A stretch of 64,000 nucleotides of DNA from Streptomyces indicus (GCF_900100315.1 NZ_FNFF01000012.1:62001-126000); one strand, 5' to 3'; counted from the first letter of the stretch, positions 16,428 through 24,814 are shown. A program made the numbers and translations. Notes: generated from the letters alone by a model not told the origin.

Positions 16428-17693
16428 ATGCAGGACAGCAAGGACCGTACGGAGACGGCTGAGCGGGCCTCCGTGGACGGCATCTCGCGGCGGCGGCTGC
16501 TCGGGACCGCGGGCGCCGTCGGCGCGGGCGGGCTCGTGCTCGGGGCGGCGGGCGGTGCGGCCGGCTACGCCGCCGCCTCGCCGGACGCACCGGCCGCGCT
16601 CAGCACCGTGGGCTCCACCGAGGTCGCGTGGGGCGGCGCCCACCAGCCGGGCATCCTCCAGCCGTTGCAGGCCAGGGGCCACCTGATCGCCTTCGACCTC
16701 GCGCCGGGCGCCGGCCGCAAGGAGGCGGCGGCGCTCCTCAAGCGCTGGTCCGCGACCGCGCGGCGGCTCATGAAGGGCGGCGGCTCCGACGCCGCCGTGG
16801 CCCGGGACGCGGGTCCGTCCTCTCTGACCGTCACCTTCGGTTTCGGCCGCACCTTCTTCTCCCGTACGGGTCTGGAGAAGCAGCGGCCGGGCGCGCTCGA
16901 TCCGCTGCCGCCGTTCTCCTCGGACCAGGTGGACCCGCGGCGGTCCGAGGGCGACCTGTGGGTGCAGATCGGCGCGGACGACGCGCTGGTCGCCTTCGAC
17001 GCGCTGCGCGCGGTGCAGAAGGACGCCGGGCAGGCGGCGAAGGTGCGCTGGCAGATGAACGGCTTCAACCGTTCGCCGGGCGCCACCGCCGAGCCGATGA
17101 CGGCACGGAACCTGATGGGCCAGGTGGACGGCACGAACAACCCGAAGCCGTCGGAGCCCGACTTCGACCGGCGGATCTTCGTGCCGGACTCGGGGGCCGA
17201 TCCGGCGTGGATGGCCGGGGGTTCGTACGCGGTCGTGCGGCGCATCCGGATGCTGCTCGACGACTGGGACAAGCTCGCGCTCGACGCGCAGGAGAAGGTG
17301 ATCGGCCGCCGCAAGTCGGACGGCGCACCGCTGACGGGCGGTACGGAGACCACGGAGCCCGAGCTCGACAAGGTGGGCGCGGACGGCAAGGTGGTCATCC
17401 CGCTCGACGCCCATGCGCGCATCTCGCGACCGGACCAGAACGGCGGGGCGGCGATGCTGCGGCGCCCGTTCTCGTACCACGACGGGATCGCCGCGGACGG
17501 GACGCCGGACGCGGGCCTGCTCTTCATCTGCTGGCAGGCCGATCCACTGCGCGGCTTCATCCCGGTGCAGCGCAAGCTGGACCGCGGGGACGCGCTGTCG
17601 GCGTTCATCCGGCACGAGTCGAGCGGCCTGTACGCGGTGCCGGGCGGGCCGGGCGAGGGCGAGTACGTGGGGCAGCGGCTGCTCGAAGGGTGA
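16428..17693 (+). CDS. dtpA: Tat-exported DyP-type haem peroxidase
   Basis: 421 residues. A twin-arginine signal SRRRLLG near 20 is followed by a hydrophobic Ala/Gly stretch. The DyP hallmarks are the GxxDG motif GQVDGTNNP (distal Asp near 230) and the proximal haem His in the FSYHDGIA region, plus a distal Arg in the ARISRPDQN stretch. Six bases after CopCD, so the last gene of the copper cluster. In S. lividans DtpA works with Sco and ECuC in copper-dependent maturation of GlxA and morphological development; the same role here is inferred from gene order. Confidence 0.93.
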   Translation: MQDSKDRTETAERASVDGISRRRLLGTAGAVGAGGLVLGAAGGAAGYAAASPDAPAALSTVGSTEVAWGGAHQPGILQPLQARGHLIAFDLAPGAGRKEAAALLKRWSATARRLMKGGGSDAAVARDAGPSSLTVTFGFGRTFFSRTGLEKQRPGALDPLPPFSSDQVDPRRSEGDLWVQIGADDALVAFDALRAVQKDAGQAAKVRWQMNGFNRSPGATAEPMTARNLMGQVDGTNNPKPSEPDFDRRIFVPDSGADPAWMAGGSYAVVRRIRMLLDDWDKLALDAQEKVIGRRKSDGAPLTGGTETTEPELDKVGADGKVVIPLDAHARISRPDQNGGAAMLRRPFSYHDGIAADGTPDAGLLFICWQADPLRGFIPVQRKLDRGDALSAFIRHESSGLYAVPGGPGEGEYVGQRLLEG

Positions 17694-17793
17694 GGGCCGC
17701 ACGACGGCCCCTGGAAAGGGGCGCTTCTCGAAGGGGACGGCTCCCCGAAGGGTGACGGCCGCCCATCGGGGCGCACATGCTCCGTCCGGCCCA

Positions 17794-17799
17794 TTAGGG
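17794..17799 (+). promoter_or_regulatory. Candidate -10 box for pheA
   Basis: TAGGGT lies eight bases before the pheA ATG, giving a nearly leaderless transcript. The -35 region is weak. The preceding 17694-17790 holds degenerate CGAAGGGTGACGGCC repeats and a short GGCCCC hairpin. Confidence 0.3.
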
Positions 17800-17806
17800 T
17801 GACGGT

Positions 17807-18742
17807 ATGTCGGCGACCCGTTACACGTACCTCGGCCCGGAAGGCACCTTCACGGAGGCCGCCCTGCGCACGCTCCCGGAGGCCGCGACCCGCGAGCTCG
17901 TGCCCATGGTCTCGGTGCCGGCCGCGCTGGACGCCGTACGGAACGGGGAAGCCGCCGCCGCGCTCGTCCCGATCGAGAACTCGGTGGAGGGCGGCGTCAC
18001 CGCCACCCTCGACGAACTCGCCACCGGCGAACCGCTGATGATCTACCGCGAGGTGCTGCTCCCGATCGCCTTCGCACTCCTTGTGCGTCCCGGCACGAAG
18101 CTCAGCGACATCAAGACCGTCACCGGCCACCCCGTCGCCCAGCCCCAGGTGCGCAACTGGCTGCGCGCGCACCTGCCGGACGCGCTGTGGGAGTCGGCCG
18201 CGTCCAACGCGGACGGGGCGCGGCTCGTGCAGGAGGGCCGCTTCGACGCGGCCTTCGCGGGCGAGTTCGCCGCCGCCACGTACGGGCTCGAAGCGCTGGT
18301 CACCGACATCCACGACGCCGAGAACGCCGAGACGCGCTTCGTGCTGGTCGGCCGCCCGGCCCGGCCCGCCGCCCCGACGGGCGCGGACAAGACCTCCGTC
18401 GTGATCTGGCTGGGCGACGACCACCCGGGCGCGCTGCTCGAACTGCTCCAGGAGTTCGCGGTCCGCGGGGTCAACCTGATGCTGATCCAGTCCCGCCCGA
18501 CCGGCGCCGGCATCGGCAACTACTGCTTCGCCGTGGACGCCGAGGGCCATATCTCGGACCGCCGCGTCGGCGAGGCCCTCATGGGCCTCAAGCGCATCTC
18601 CCCGAAGGTCCGTTTCCTCGGCTCGTATCCGAGGGCGGGCGTCTCGCCGGCGGAGGTCCGCGCGCTGCGCCCCGGCACCACGGACGCCGATTTCGTCTCG
18701 GCCTCCGACTGGCTGACGCGCGCCCAGGACGGGCGGGCGTAG
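17807..18742 (+). CDS. pheA: Prephenate dehydratase
   Basis: Cytosolic enzyme converting prephenate to phenylpyruvate in phenylalanine biosynthesis. 311 residues: PDT catalytic domain about 4-185 (YLGPEGTFTEAAL, VPIENSVEGGVTATLDEL, the TRFVLVGRP end with the catalytic Thr) and a regulatory ACT domain about 200-280 (HPGALLELLQEFAVRGVNLMLIQSRPTGAGIGNY with the ESRP-like SRP motif). No chorismate mutase domain, as usual in actinomycetes. ATG at 17807. The aminotransferase at 46281 could catalyse the next step. Confidence 0.96.
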   Translation: MSATRYTYLGPEGTFTEAALRTLPEAATRELVPMVSVPAALDAVRNGEAAAALVPIENSVEGGVTATLDELATGEPLMIYREVLLPIAFALLVRPGTKLSDIKTVTGHPVAQPQVRNWLRAHLPDALWESAASNADGARLVQEGRFDAAFAGEFAAATYGLEALVTDIHDAENAETRFVLVGRPARPAAPTGADKTSVVIWLGDDHPGALLELLQEFAVRGVNLMLIQSRPTGAGIGNYCFAVDAEGHISDRRVGEALMGLKRISPKVRFLGSYPRAGVSPAEVRALRPGTTDADFVSASDWLTRAQDGRA

Positions 18743-18775
18743 CAGCGCCCGCGCGCCCGGCGGCAGCGCATTTCC

Positions 18776-18811
18776 CCAGGCCGTCCACCAGGCCGTCGAC
18801 CAGGCCGTCAA
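18776..18811. repeat. 12-bp tandem repeat, three copies
   Basis: CCAGGCCGTC followed by CA, GA and AA, three times head to tail, directly after pheA. Confidence 0.7.
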
Positions 18812-18817
18812 CGCATT

Positions 18818-18839
18818 CCCCTATCCCTCTCGATAGGGG
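18818..18839 (+). terminator. Hairpin after pheA
   Basis: CCCCTATC pairs with GATAGGGG across CCTCTC, about 75 bp beyond the pheA stop; no T run follows, so termination is only probable. Confidence 0.5.
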
Positions 18840-18898
18840 CAATTCCGGCATCCCGCTTTGACTCAAACCCCTTGTGACAGGCGGCAGTTGAGAGCGGG

Positions 18899-19210
18899 TT
18901 GTCCACAGCGGTGCACAGCTCCACAGAGTTATCCACAGGCCTTCTCCATGATCTGTGGATTTCGGAAGCCGGCGTTCGGCATCGGTGGACGGCGCCTCAG
19001 GATTCCCGGTTCAAACCTCTCGTACACCCACTTTCGAGTGGATTCGAATCCCTGCAACGTGTTGATCAATGGAAACAGGTTGACGAAGGGTGACATGCCC
19101 ACCTGTGGACAGAAGTGCCCGCGAGAAAGCCATTTGTCGACTGTGTCGTAGTTCGTTGTCGACTTGTCCCCAGGTCGAGATGGACCCCTGTGGAAAACTT
19201 CTGTGGACAG
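18899..19210. other. Cluster of DnaA-box-like 9-mers upstream of serS
   Basis: Within the 612-bp non-coding gap 18743-19354 there are: TTGTCCACA at 18899-18907 (the Streptomyces consensus), TTATCCACA at 18929-18937, AAATCCACA on the minus strand at 18954-18962, CTGTCCACA on the minus strand at 19104-19112, TTGTCCCCA at 19164-19172, TTTTCCACA on the minus strand at 19189-19197 and CTGTCCACA on the minus strand at 19202-19210. Two match a known strong box exactly and the rest differ at one or two positions. No protein-coding frame here looks real. It is not oriC itself: neither dnaA nor dnaN is adjacent. A DnaA-binding regulatory or titration locus is inferred. Confidence 0.6.
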
Positions 19211-19354
19211 AGACAATCCGCAGGTAGGACCGGGACCGTGCGGGGACGGACCGCGGTGGACCGGAGCGCTGCCGGAGAGCTGCTACGGGCCGGGACACCG
19301 AGGGCGCTCCATACCGTTCGAAGGGAGCCCCTCCGCACCGGTAGCCTGGATCCC

Positions 19355-20632
19355 GTGATTGACCTTCGCCTGCTCCGTGAGGACCCCGACCGTGTCCGCG
19401 CTTCCCAGCGCGCCCGTGGTGAGGATGTCGCGCTCGTCGACTCCCTCATCTCCGCCGACGAGCGGCGCAGGTCGTCCGGCGTCCGCTTCGACGAACTGCG
19501 CGCCGAGCAGAAGGCCATCGGCAAGCTCGTCTCCAAGGCCTCGCCCGAGGAGCGCGAGGAGCTCCTGAAGAAGACCAAGGAGCTCGCGGCCGCCGTGAAG
19601 GCCGCCGACGCCGAGCAGGACAAGGCGAAGGCCGAGACCGAGGAGCTGCTCCAGCGCCTGGGCAACCTCGTCCACCCCGGTGTCCCGGTCGGCGGCGAGG
19701 AGGACTTCGTCACCCTGGAGACGCACGGCACCATCCGCGACTTCGAGGAGGAGGGCTTCAAGCCCAAGGACCACCTCGAGCTCGGCCACATCCTCGGCGC
19801 GATCGACGTCGAGCGCGGCGCCAAGGTCTCCGGTTCGCGCTTCTACTTCCTCACCGGTGTGGGCGCACTGCTCGAACTCGCGCTGGTGAACGCGGCGATG
19901 GCGCAGGCCACGGCCGCCGGCTTCACGCCGATGCTCGTCCCCGCGCTGGTCCGCCCGCAGTCGATGGCCGGCACCGGCTTCCTCGGCCAGGCCGCCGACG
20001 ACGTGTACCACCTCGACAAGGACGACCTGTACCTGGTCGGCACCTCCGAGGTCGCGCTCGCCGCGTACCACATGGACGAGATCATCGAGGCGGACCGCCT
20101 CCCGCTGCGCTACGCGGGCTTCTCGCCCTGCTTCCGCCGCGAGGCCGGTTCGCACGGCAAGGACACCCGGGGCATCTTCCGCGTCCACCAGTTCGACAAG
20201 GTCGAGATGTTCTCGTACGTCGACCCGGCGGACTCGCAGGCCGAGCACCAGCGTCTGCTGGAGTGGGAGAAGCAGTGGCTGGACTCGCTGGAGCTGCCGT
20301 ACCGCGTCATCGACGTCGCCACCGGTGACCTCGGCTCCTCCGCGGCCCGCAAGTTCGACTGCGAGGCGTGGATCCCCACCCAGGGCAAGTACCGCGAGCT
20401 GACCTCGACCTCGGACTGCACCGAGTTCCAGTCGCGCCGCCTGTCGATCCGGATGCGCGACGGCAAGCAGGTCAAGCCGCTCGCGACGCTGAACGGCACG
20501 CTGTGCGCCGTCCCGCGCACCATCGTGGCGATCCTCGAGAACCACCAGCAGGCCGACGGCTCGGTCCGCGTCCCCGAGGTGCTCCGCCCGTACCTGGGCG
20601 GCCGTGAGGTCCTGGAGCCGATCGCCAAGTGA
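19355..20632 (+). CDS. serS: Serine--tRNA ligase
   Basis: Cytosolic class II aminoacyl-tRNA synthetase charging tRNA-Ser; the two tRNA-Ser genes at 22402 and 22511 encode substrates. 425 residues: N-terminal coiled-coil tRNA-binding arm about 25-105 (RSSGVRFDELRAEQKAIGKLV onward), catalytic core from about 170 with motif 2 (FSPCFRREAGSHGKDTRGIFRVHQF, near 250-275) and motif 3 (NGTLCAVPRTIVAILENHQ, near 383-401). Start is GTG 19355 (MIDLRLLRED, the conserved N-terminus). A TAGCCT -10-like box lies at 19342. The stop overlaps the next gene by four bases. Confidence 0.97.
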   Translation: MIDLRLLREDPDRVRASQRARGEDVALVDSLISADERRRSSGVRFDELRAEQKAIGKLVSKASPEEREELLKKTKELAAAVKAADAEQDKAKAETEELLQRLGNLVHPGVPVGGEEDFVTLETHGTIRDFEEEGFKPKDHLELGHILGAIDVERGAKVSGSRFYFLTGVGALLELALVNAAMAQATAAGFTPMLVPALVRPQSMAGTGFLGQAADDVYHLDKDDLYLVGTSEVALAAYHMDEIIEADRLPLRYAGFSPCFRREAGSHGKDTRGIFRVHQFDKVEMFSYVDPADSQAEHQRLLEWEKQWLDSLELPYRVIDVATGDLGSSAARKFDCEAWIPTQGKYRELTSTSDCTEFQSRRLSIRMRDGKQVKPLATLNGTLCAVPRTIVAILENHQQADGSVRVPEVLRPYLGGREVLEPIAK

Positions 20633-21459
20633 GCGCACCTACCGGCGGGTCCGTGGGGGGCTTCCCGTACAAGCTGGTCGCGACCGATCTGGACGGCACG
20701 CTGCTGCGGGAGGACCACACGGTCTCGCAGCGCACCAGGGACGCGCTCGCGGCGGCCACCGAGGCCGGTGCGGCGCACATCGTCGTCACCGGCCGTGCGG
20801 TGCCCTGGACCCGGCACATCCTCGACGACCTCGGCTACGAGGGGCTCGCGGTGTGCGGACAGGGTGCGCAGGTCTACCACGCGGGTGAGCACCGGCTGCT
20901 CACCTCCGTCACGCTCGACCGCCAGCTGGCCGGTCTCGCCCTCGCCAAGATCGAGGCCGAGGTCGGCCCGCTGTCGCTGGCCGCGAGCCGCGACGGCGTG
21001 GACGGGGACGTGCTGATCGGCCCCGGCTACCAGGCCCAGGAGGGCCCGCTGCCGTACGTGCCGATCAAGGACGCCTCGGAGCTGTGGTCGGCGCCGCTCA
21101 ACAAGGTGTACGTGCAGCACCCCGAGCTGACGGACGACGAGCTGTGGGCCGTGGCGCACCGCGTCGCGGGCGAGCTGGTCGGGGTCACGATGGCCGGCGC
21201 GGGCATCGTCGAACTGCTGCCGCTGGGCCTGTCGAAGGCCACGGGCCTCTCCCTGGCGGCGCGCCGGCTGGGCCGCAAGGCGGCGGACACGATCGCGTTC
21301 GGCGACATGCCCAACGACATCCCGATGTTCGGCTGGGCGGCCCACGGCGTCGCGATGGCCAACGCACACGAGGAGCTCAAGGCGGTGGCCGACGAGCTGA
21401 CGCTCTCCAACGAGGAGGACGGCATCGCGGTCGTCCTGGAGCGGTTGCTCGGGGCGTGA
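20629..21459 (+). CDS. HAD superfamily phosphatase, Cof type
   Basis: 276 residues, starting at a GTG overlapping the serS stop (GTGA), hence translationally coupled. Motif I KLVATDLDGTLL (nucleophile Asp near 20), motif II VVTGRA, the C2 cap, and motif IV FGDMPNDIPMFGWA (near 224-237) place it among Cof-like sugar-phosphate or FMN/PLP phosphatases. Substrate unknown. A close paralogue lies at 35475-36371. The coupling to serS is conserved-looking but its sense is unclear. Confidence 0.92.
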   Translation: MSAPTGGSVGGFPYKLVATDLDGTLLREDHTVSQRTRDALAAATEAGAAHIVVTGRAVPWTRHILDDLGYEGLAVCGQGAQVYHAGEHRLLTSVTLDRQLAGLALAKIEAEVGPLSLAASRDGVDGDVLIGPGYQAQEGPLPYVPIKDASELWSAPLNKVYVQHPELTDDELWAVAHRVAGELVGVTMAGAGIVELLPLGLSKATGLSLAARRLGRKAADTIAFGDMPNDIPMFGWAAHGVAMANAHEELKAVADELTLSNEEDGIAVVLERLLGA

Positions 21460-21580
21460 GCGCGGGGGCGCCGGTCTGCTCCGGGGGCTTCTGACCGGCG
21501 GCTCCGGGCGCCTCTGCCCGAGGGCTCGGGCCGTGGACGGCCGTCCGGCGGTCGCGTCCGACCGGTCGTAGGCTCGGCGC

Positions 21581-21934
21581 ATGAGCACCCTTCGCGGCCG
21601 CAGGATCTACGAGGCCCCCTCACCGTCGGACGGCAAGCGGGTCCTGGTGGACCGGCTGTGGCCGCGCGGCCTGTCGAAGGACGCGGCGCACATCGACGTA
21701 TGGCCCAAGAGCCTGACCCCGTCGGCGGAGCTGCGGAAGTGGTACCACGCACAGGGACCGGACGCCTTCGAGGAGTTCTCGAGCCGATACGAGGCCGAAC
21801 TGGCGGCCCCGGAAGCCGCCGCCGCCCTCGACGAGCTGCGCAAGCTGGTGGCCGCGGGCCCGGTGACACTCCTGACGGCCTCGAAGGACGTCGAGCACAG
21901 CCATGTGGCGGTGCTGCTGCGGGTGCTGGGCTGA
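21581..21934 (+). CDS. DUF488 family protein
   Basis: 117 residues. Typical DUF488 landmarks: RRIYEAPSPSDGKRVLVDRLWPRGLSKDAAHIDVWPKSLTPS, WYHAQGPDAFEEFSSRYEAEL, and VTLLTASKDVEHSHVAVL. Small cytosolic protein of unknown function; no catalytic residues can be assigned. ATG at 21581; single gene. From 21935 to 22200 I see only GC-rich, partly repeated text (two copies of a CCCTCGCC...GTGCGGTGC motif near 21990 and 22090). Confidence 0.9.
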   Translation: MSTLRGRRIYEAPSPSDGKRVLVDRLWPRGLSKDAAHIDVWPKSLTPSAELRKWYHAQGPDAFEEFSSRYEAELAAPEAAAALDELRKLVAAGPVTLLTASKDVEHSHVAVLLRVLG

Positions 21935-22256
21935 ACGCCCGGTATCGGGGAGCAGCTCCGGGGACCGAGAAGGACCGGGCCGACTGACCCTCGCCGCGGG
22001 AGTGCGGTGCCGGGGCGGCTAGGAGCGCCGGGCTTGCTGACCCCTTGCCACGCGTGCGCGGTGCAGGGGTCCCGGGAGGGCCGGACTGGCCCTCGCCACC
22101 GGGTGCGGTGCGGAGGTCCGAGGGGACGGAACCCCCTGGCCTGTACGTACGGCGGTCCGGAAAATCAGTGGCGGGCCGGCCCACCCCGACGGCACAGTAG
22201 AGGTGTCCGCACGCGCCCGTTCCGGGGCGCCCGCCCGCTGGGAGAGGAGCACGACG

Positions 22257-22319
22257 ATGTCCATCTCGAGCTCGTCGAGCTCCCGACAGGGCAGTTCACA
22301 GCACCCGGCTCCGGAGTAG
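22257..22319 (+). CDS. 20-codon serine-rich leader peptide before the tRNA-Ser genes
   Basis: ATG TCC ATC then six serine codons in a row (TCG AGC TCG TCG AGC TCC), Arg-Gln-Gly, two more serines (AGT TCA), QHPAPE, TAG: nine serines in 20 residues. An ideal ribosome site GGAGAGGAG ends seven bases before the ATG. A T-tailed hairpin (22338-22370) follows and then tRNA-Ser(GCU) and tRNA-Ser(CGA). Five of the six run codons are read by exactly those two tRNAs. This is the layout of an amino-acid attenuator, with tRNA genes as the regulated cargo. Expression is not proven; the run could be chance in GC-rich DNA. Confidence 0.6.
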   Translation: MSISSSSSSRQGSSQHPAPE

Positions 22320-22337
22320 TTCACCGCACTCCGTCGC

Positions 22338-22370
22338 AGCCGCCCTGTGAGCAGCCCGGGGCGGCTTTCT
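22338..22370 (+). terminator. Intrinsic terminator / attenuator hairpin ahead of tRNA-Ser
   Basis: AGCCGCCC at 22338-22345 pairs perfectly with GGGCGGCT at 22359-22366, followed by TTCT. Its left arm overlaps GCCCTGT (22342-22348), which is fully complementary to ACAGGGC at 22286-22292 inside the leader ORF, so a mutually exclusive antiterminator can form. The next gene, tRNA-Ser, begins 32 bases later. Confidence 0.7.
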
Positions 22371-22401
22371 CGTGCGCGATGCCGCACGGGCCGCCCCTCC
22401 C

Positions 22402-22489
<88 letters not shown>

Positions 22490-22510
22490 CGCCGTACGAA
22501 ACGAGCACCG

Positions 22511-22602
22511 GGAAGAGCCGGCCGAAAGCCGGCGCCGGCCGCACTCTCGAAAAGTGTCGGGGCAGGGGACTGCCCGTGTGGGTTCGACCCCCACCTCTTC
22601 CG
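22511..22602 (+). tRNA. tRNA-Ser (CGA)
   Basis: Acceptor GGAAGAG pairs with CTCTTCC; anticodon stem-loop GCACT CTCGAAA AGTGT gives CGA, reading UCG. A 6-bp variable arm (GGGCAG GGGA CTGCCC) and T arm GTGGG TTCGACC CCCAC are clear. The D arm is G/C-rich (GGCCG...CGGCC). CCA not encoded. Only 21 bases separate it from the first tRNA-Ser, so they are probably one transcript. Confidence 0.92.
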
Positions 22603-22618
22603 CACCCAGCGCGCCTGC

Positions 22619-23281
22619 CTACCTCCGGTACTCCGGATGCCGCGCCCGCCCCCGCGTCAGCGGCCAGAAAGCGAAGCCGATGGTGAGGGCGATGGCGTGG
22701 CCCAGGTCGGTGAACGTGGCGTCCGCGGCCAGCGGGATCGCGAAGAACGCGATGACCGCCACCGCGTAGGCGAACTTCCAGCGGCCGGGGAGCAGGTACG
22801 TCAGGATGCCCGCCGAGGCCGCGAGGCCGTACGAGACGCCGATGTCGACCACATGGATCAGATGGCGCGGGGCGTCATGGTGCTGGATCCGGTACAGGAC
22901 CGCCTTCTGGCTGATGAGCGTCGCCGCGATGTGCGCCGTGGCCACCACGATCAGCCAGCGCAGCGTGCCGAGCGCCCGCTCCACCCGTGCGTGGATCAGC
23001 TCGAAGAGGACCACGTACAGGGGGAGCGAGCTCGGGTTCTCGATCCAGAAGGCGCTGAGGAGCAGGGCACGGACGGGGCGTTCGTTCAGCTGCACCAGGT
23101 TGCTGCTGTTGCGGTGCAGCAGATACGTCTCGTACGGGTCCGTGGCGAAGACGATCACCAGGCTGGTGCAGAAGATGATCAGCAGCCAGACGTGCGTGCC
23201 GGGGGCGGAGCGCACCCAGCTCCGCACCGGTCGGGACGGCTCGGGCGAGCGCTCCGGGGCGGGGGCCGGCTGCTCGGTCAC
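22619..23281 (-). CDS. Rhomboid-like integral membrane protein
   Basis: 220 residues with six hydrophobic segments (HVWLLIIFCTSLVIVFAT, VRALLLSAFWI, LYVVLFELIHARVERALG, LIVVATAHIAATLI, SYGLAASAGILTYLLPG, FAYAVAVIAFFAIPLAA, LGHAIALTIGFAFWPL). The segment VSYGLAASAG resembles the rhomboid GxSG nucleophile and GHAIALTIG the histidine helix, so an intramembrane serine protease or a rhomboid pseudoprotease is likely; strict GASG is absent. GTG at 23281 behind AAGGG. Its end converges with the tRNA-Ser pair with 16 bp between. Confidence 0.8.
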   Translation of the reverse strand: MTEQPAPAPERSPEPSRPVRSWVRSAPGTHVWLLIIFCTSLVIVFATDPYETYLLHRNSSNLVQLNERPVRALLLSAFWIENPSSLPLYVVLFELIHARVERALGTLRWLIVVATAHIAATLISQKAVLYRIQHHDAPRHLIHVVDIGVSYGLAASAGILTYLLPGRWKFAYAVAVIAFFAIPLAADATFTDLGHAIALTIGFAFWPLTRGRARHPEYRR

Positions 23282-23348
23282 CCCTTGATCATCACCCGGG
23301 CCGCGGGAGCCTGCGCGACGGGAGCGACGAGGAGCGGCCCACGGTGCG

Positions 23349-23972
23349 TCAGGGTGCCTGCGGGGTGACCAGCCGGAAGTTGAACGTGTAGTTCTGCAGT
23401 GCGTCCCCCACCGCCATGAAGAGCAGCGCGAAGTGCTCCTGGCCGCGGGCCGTGGTGATGCCGCCCAGGTCGAGCTGGTCCGCCCGGTCCCAGCCCAGGT
23501 CTTCGAGGAAGGCGCCGACCACGGCCTTCGCGGCGGCGTCCTCGCCCGACAGGAAGATCGTGGTCGGGGTGCCGAAGGTCTTCAGGGGCTGGGCCATCGC
23601 CTCGTTGTCGATGGTGCAGAGCGACTTCACCACGCGGGTGCCGGGCAGCGCGGCCTGGAGCTTCTCGCCGAGGCTGGAGTTCGGGTGGGCGAGCCCGAGC
23701 TCGGCGGTGAGGTCCACGCCGATGTCGAGCAGGACCTTCCCGTCGAGCTCGGCGGCGAGCGCGGTGAGCGTGGGCAGGGAGGCGTTGCTGGTCAGAGCGT
23801 TGACGACCAGGTCGCTCCCGGCGATCGCCGCCGCGTGGCTGACCGCCGGGTGCCCGAGGTCGGCGCGGGTGTCGGGGGTGCGTGAGCCGAAGACGACCTC
23901 GTGTCCCGCCGCTGCCGCTCCGGCGGCGATCGCCTTGCCCACATGGCCTGTTCCGAGGATTCCGATGCGCAT
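23349..23972 (-). CDS. NADPH-dependent F420 reductase-like oxidoreductase
   Basis: 207 residues. Starts MRIGILGTGHVGKAIAAG, an N-terminal Rossmann dinucleotide-binding motif GxGxxG, followed by EVVFGSRTP (NADP phosphate-binding SR). DLVVNALTSNASLPTL and TRVVKSLCTIDNEAM match the F420:NADPH oxidoreductase/NAD-binding family. The C-terminus (DLGWDRADQLDLGGITTARGQEHFALLFMAVG) is the usual dimer helix. Substrate unknown. ATG at 23972, a single gene. Confidence 0.88.
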   Translation of the reverse strand: MRIGILGTGHVGKAIAAGAAAAGHEVVFGSRTPDTRADLGHPAVSHAAAIAGSDLVVNALTSNASLPTLTALAAELDGKVLLDIGVDLTAELGLAHPNSSLGEKLQAALPGTRVVKSLCTIDNEAMAQPLKTFGTPTTIFLSGEDAAAKAVVGAFLEDLGWDRADQLDLGGITTARGQEHFALLFMAVGDALQNYTFNFRLVTPQAP

Positions 23973-24020
23973 GGCTGCGACGTTACGAGGGGGCCGCACC
24001 CGGGTGGATCAGGCAACGGG

Positions 24021-24061
24021 AGGAGCCCGGGACCGACACAAGTCGTAGGTCCCGGGCTCCT
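24021..24061. terminator. 14-bp perfect hairpin after the ABC operon
   Basis: GGAGCCCGGGACC at 24022-24034 pairs with GGTCCCGGGCTCC at 24048-24060, plus a flanking A-T pair; TGTTG follows on the plus strand. It lies 18 bp beyond the stop of the last minus-strand ABC gene. Confidence 0.8.
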
Positions 24062-24078
24062 GTTGACGCGCGGTCGGC

Positions 24079-24798
24079 CTAGTCCTCGCCGGCCAGCGTC
24101 AGCGTGCGCAGCTTCTGGCCCGCGTACCAGGTGGCCCCGGCCGTGACCGCCGCGAGCAGCACGACCGCGACCGGCAGGCCCACGTCGGACTTCACCAGGT
24201 CGCTGCCCGCGACCTTCTCGGCGAGGGCCAGGGACCACTGCTGGACGGACAGGGTGCGCGCGCCGGCCACCAGCGAGCCGAAGAGCGCCTCCCAGACCAG
24301 GGCGTAGACCAGCCCGAAGACCACCGCGTGCTTGGTGACCGTGCCGAGGAGGAGGAAGAGGGCCGCGTACGCGATCGAGGCGACGAGGGCCGCGACGGTG
24401 TAGGCGACCGCCACCTGCTGTCCGTTGCCGTTGAGGATCATGCCCGCGATGAACGTGGGGATGGCCGAGAAGGCCATGGTCACGCCGATCGCCACGATGA
24501 GCTTGGTGGTGATGATCGTGGGCCGCTTGACCGGCTTGGACAGGAGATAGACCACGGAACCGTCGTCGATCTCGGGCCCGATGGCACCCGTACCGGCGAT
24601 GACGCCGATCAGCGGGACCATCGTGGCGAGCGCGAACCCGCCGAGCACATCCGCGGCGACCTGGTCGTCGGCGCCGGTGAGGGCCCGTACCGCCACCGAG
24701 ATGGCGATGAGCAGCACGGGCAGCAGGAACAGGATCAGCGCGCGGCGGCGGCCGAGGAGGGCCCGGTAGGTGAGACGGGCGACTGTGGGGTCGTACAT
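24079..24798 (-). CDS. ABC-2 type transporter permease
   Basis: 239 residues, six TM segments (ALILFLLPVLLIAISVAVRAL, MVPLIGVIAGTGAIG, IVAIGVTMAFSAIPTFIAGMIL, ALVASIAYAALFLLLG, AVVFGLVYALVWEALFG, LPVAVVLLAAVTAGATWY). The motif GPEIDDGSVVYLLSKPVKRP between TM2 and TM3 is characteristic of ABC-2 exporter permeases. Last of four co-directional genes; 16 bp after its ATPase partner (24815-25726). Exported substrate unknown. Confidence 0.88.
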   Translation of the reverse strand: MYDPTVARLTYRALLGRRRALILFLLPVLLIAISVAVRALTGADDQVAADVLGGFALATMVPLIGVIAGTGAIGPEIDDGSVVYLLSKPVKRPTIITTKLIVAIGVTMAFSAIPTFIAGMILNGNGQQVAVAYTVAALVASIAYAALFLLLGTVTKHAVVFGLVYALVWEALFGSLVAGARTLSVQQWSLALAEKVAGSDLVKSDVGLPVAVVLLAAVTAGATWYAGQKLRTLTLAGED

Positions 24799-24814
24799 GA
24801 GGTCGTCGCTCCCT

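Noticed and set aside
13872..17702. A very long minus-strand open frame (over 1200 codons) opposite the copper genes
   Set aside because: It is the complement of sco, PCu(A)C, CopCD and dtpA, all with clear domains; long antisense frames are expected in such GC-rich DNA. Its translation is Arg/Gly/Ala-rich without domains.
18858..19151. Frames on both strands in the gap before serS
   Set aside because: No third-position GC bias and no ribosome sites; the sequence is better explained by DnaA-box-like motifs.
18899..19210. The DnaA-box region before serS as the chromosomal origin
   Set aside because: oriC in Streptomyces lies between dnaA and dnaN with many more boxes; neither gene is here, and parS density points further right.
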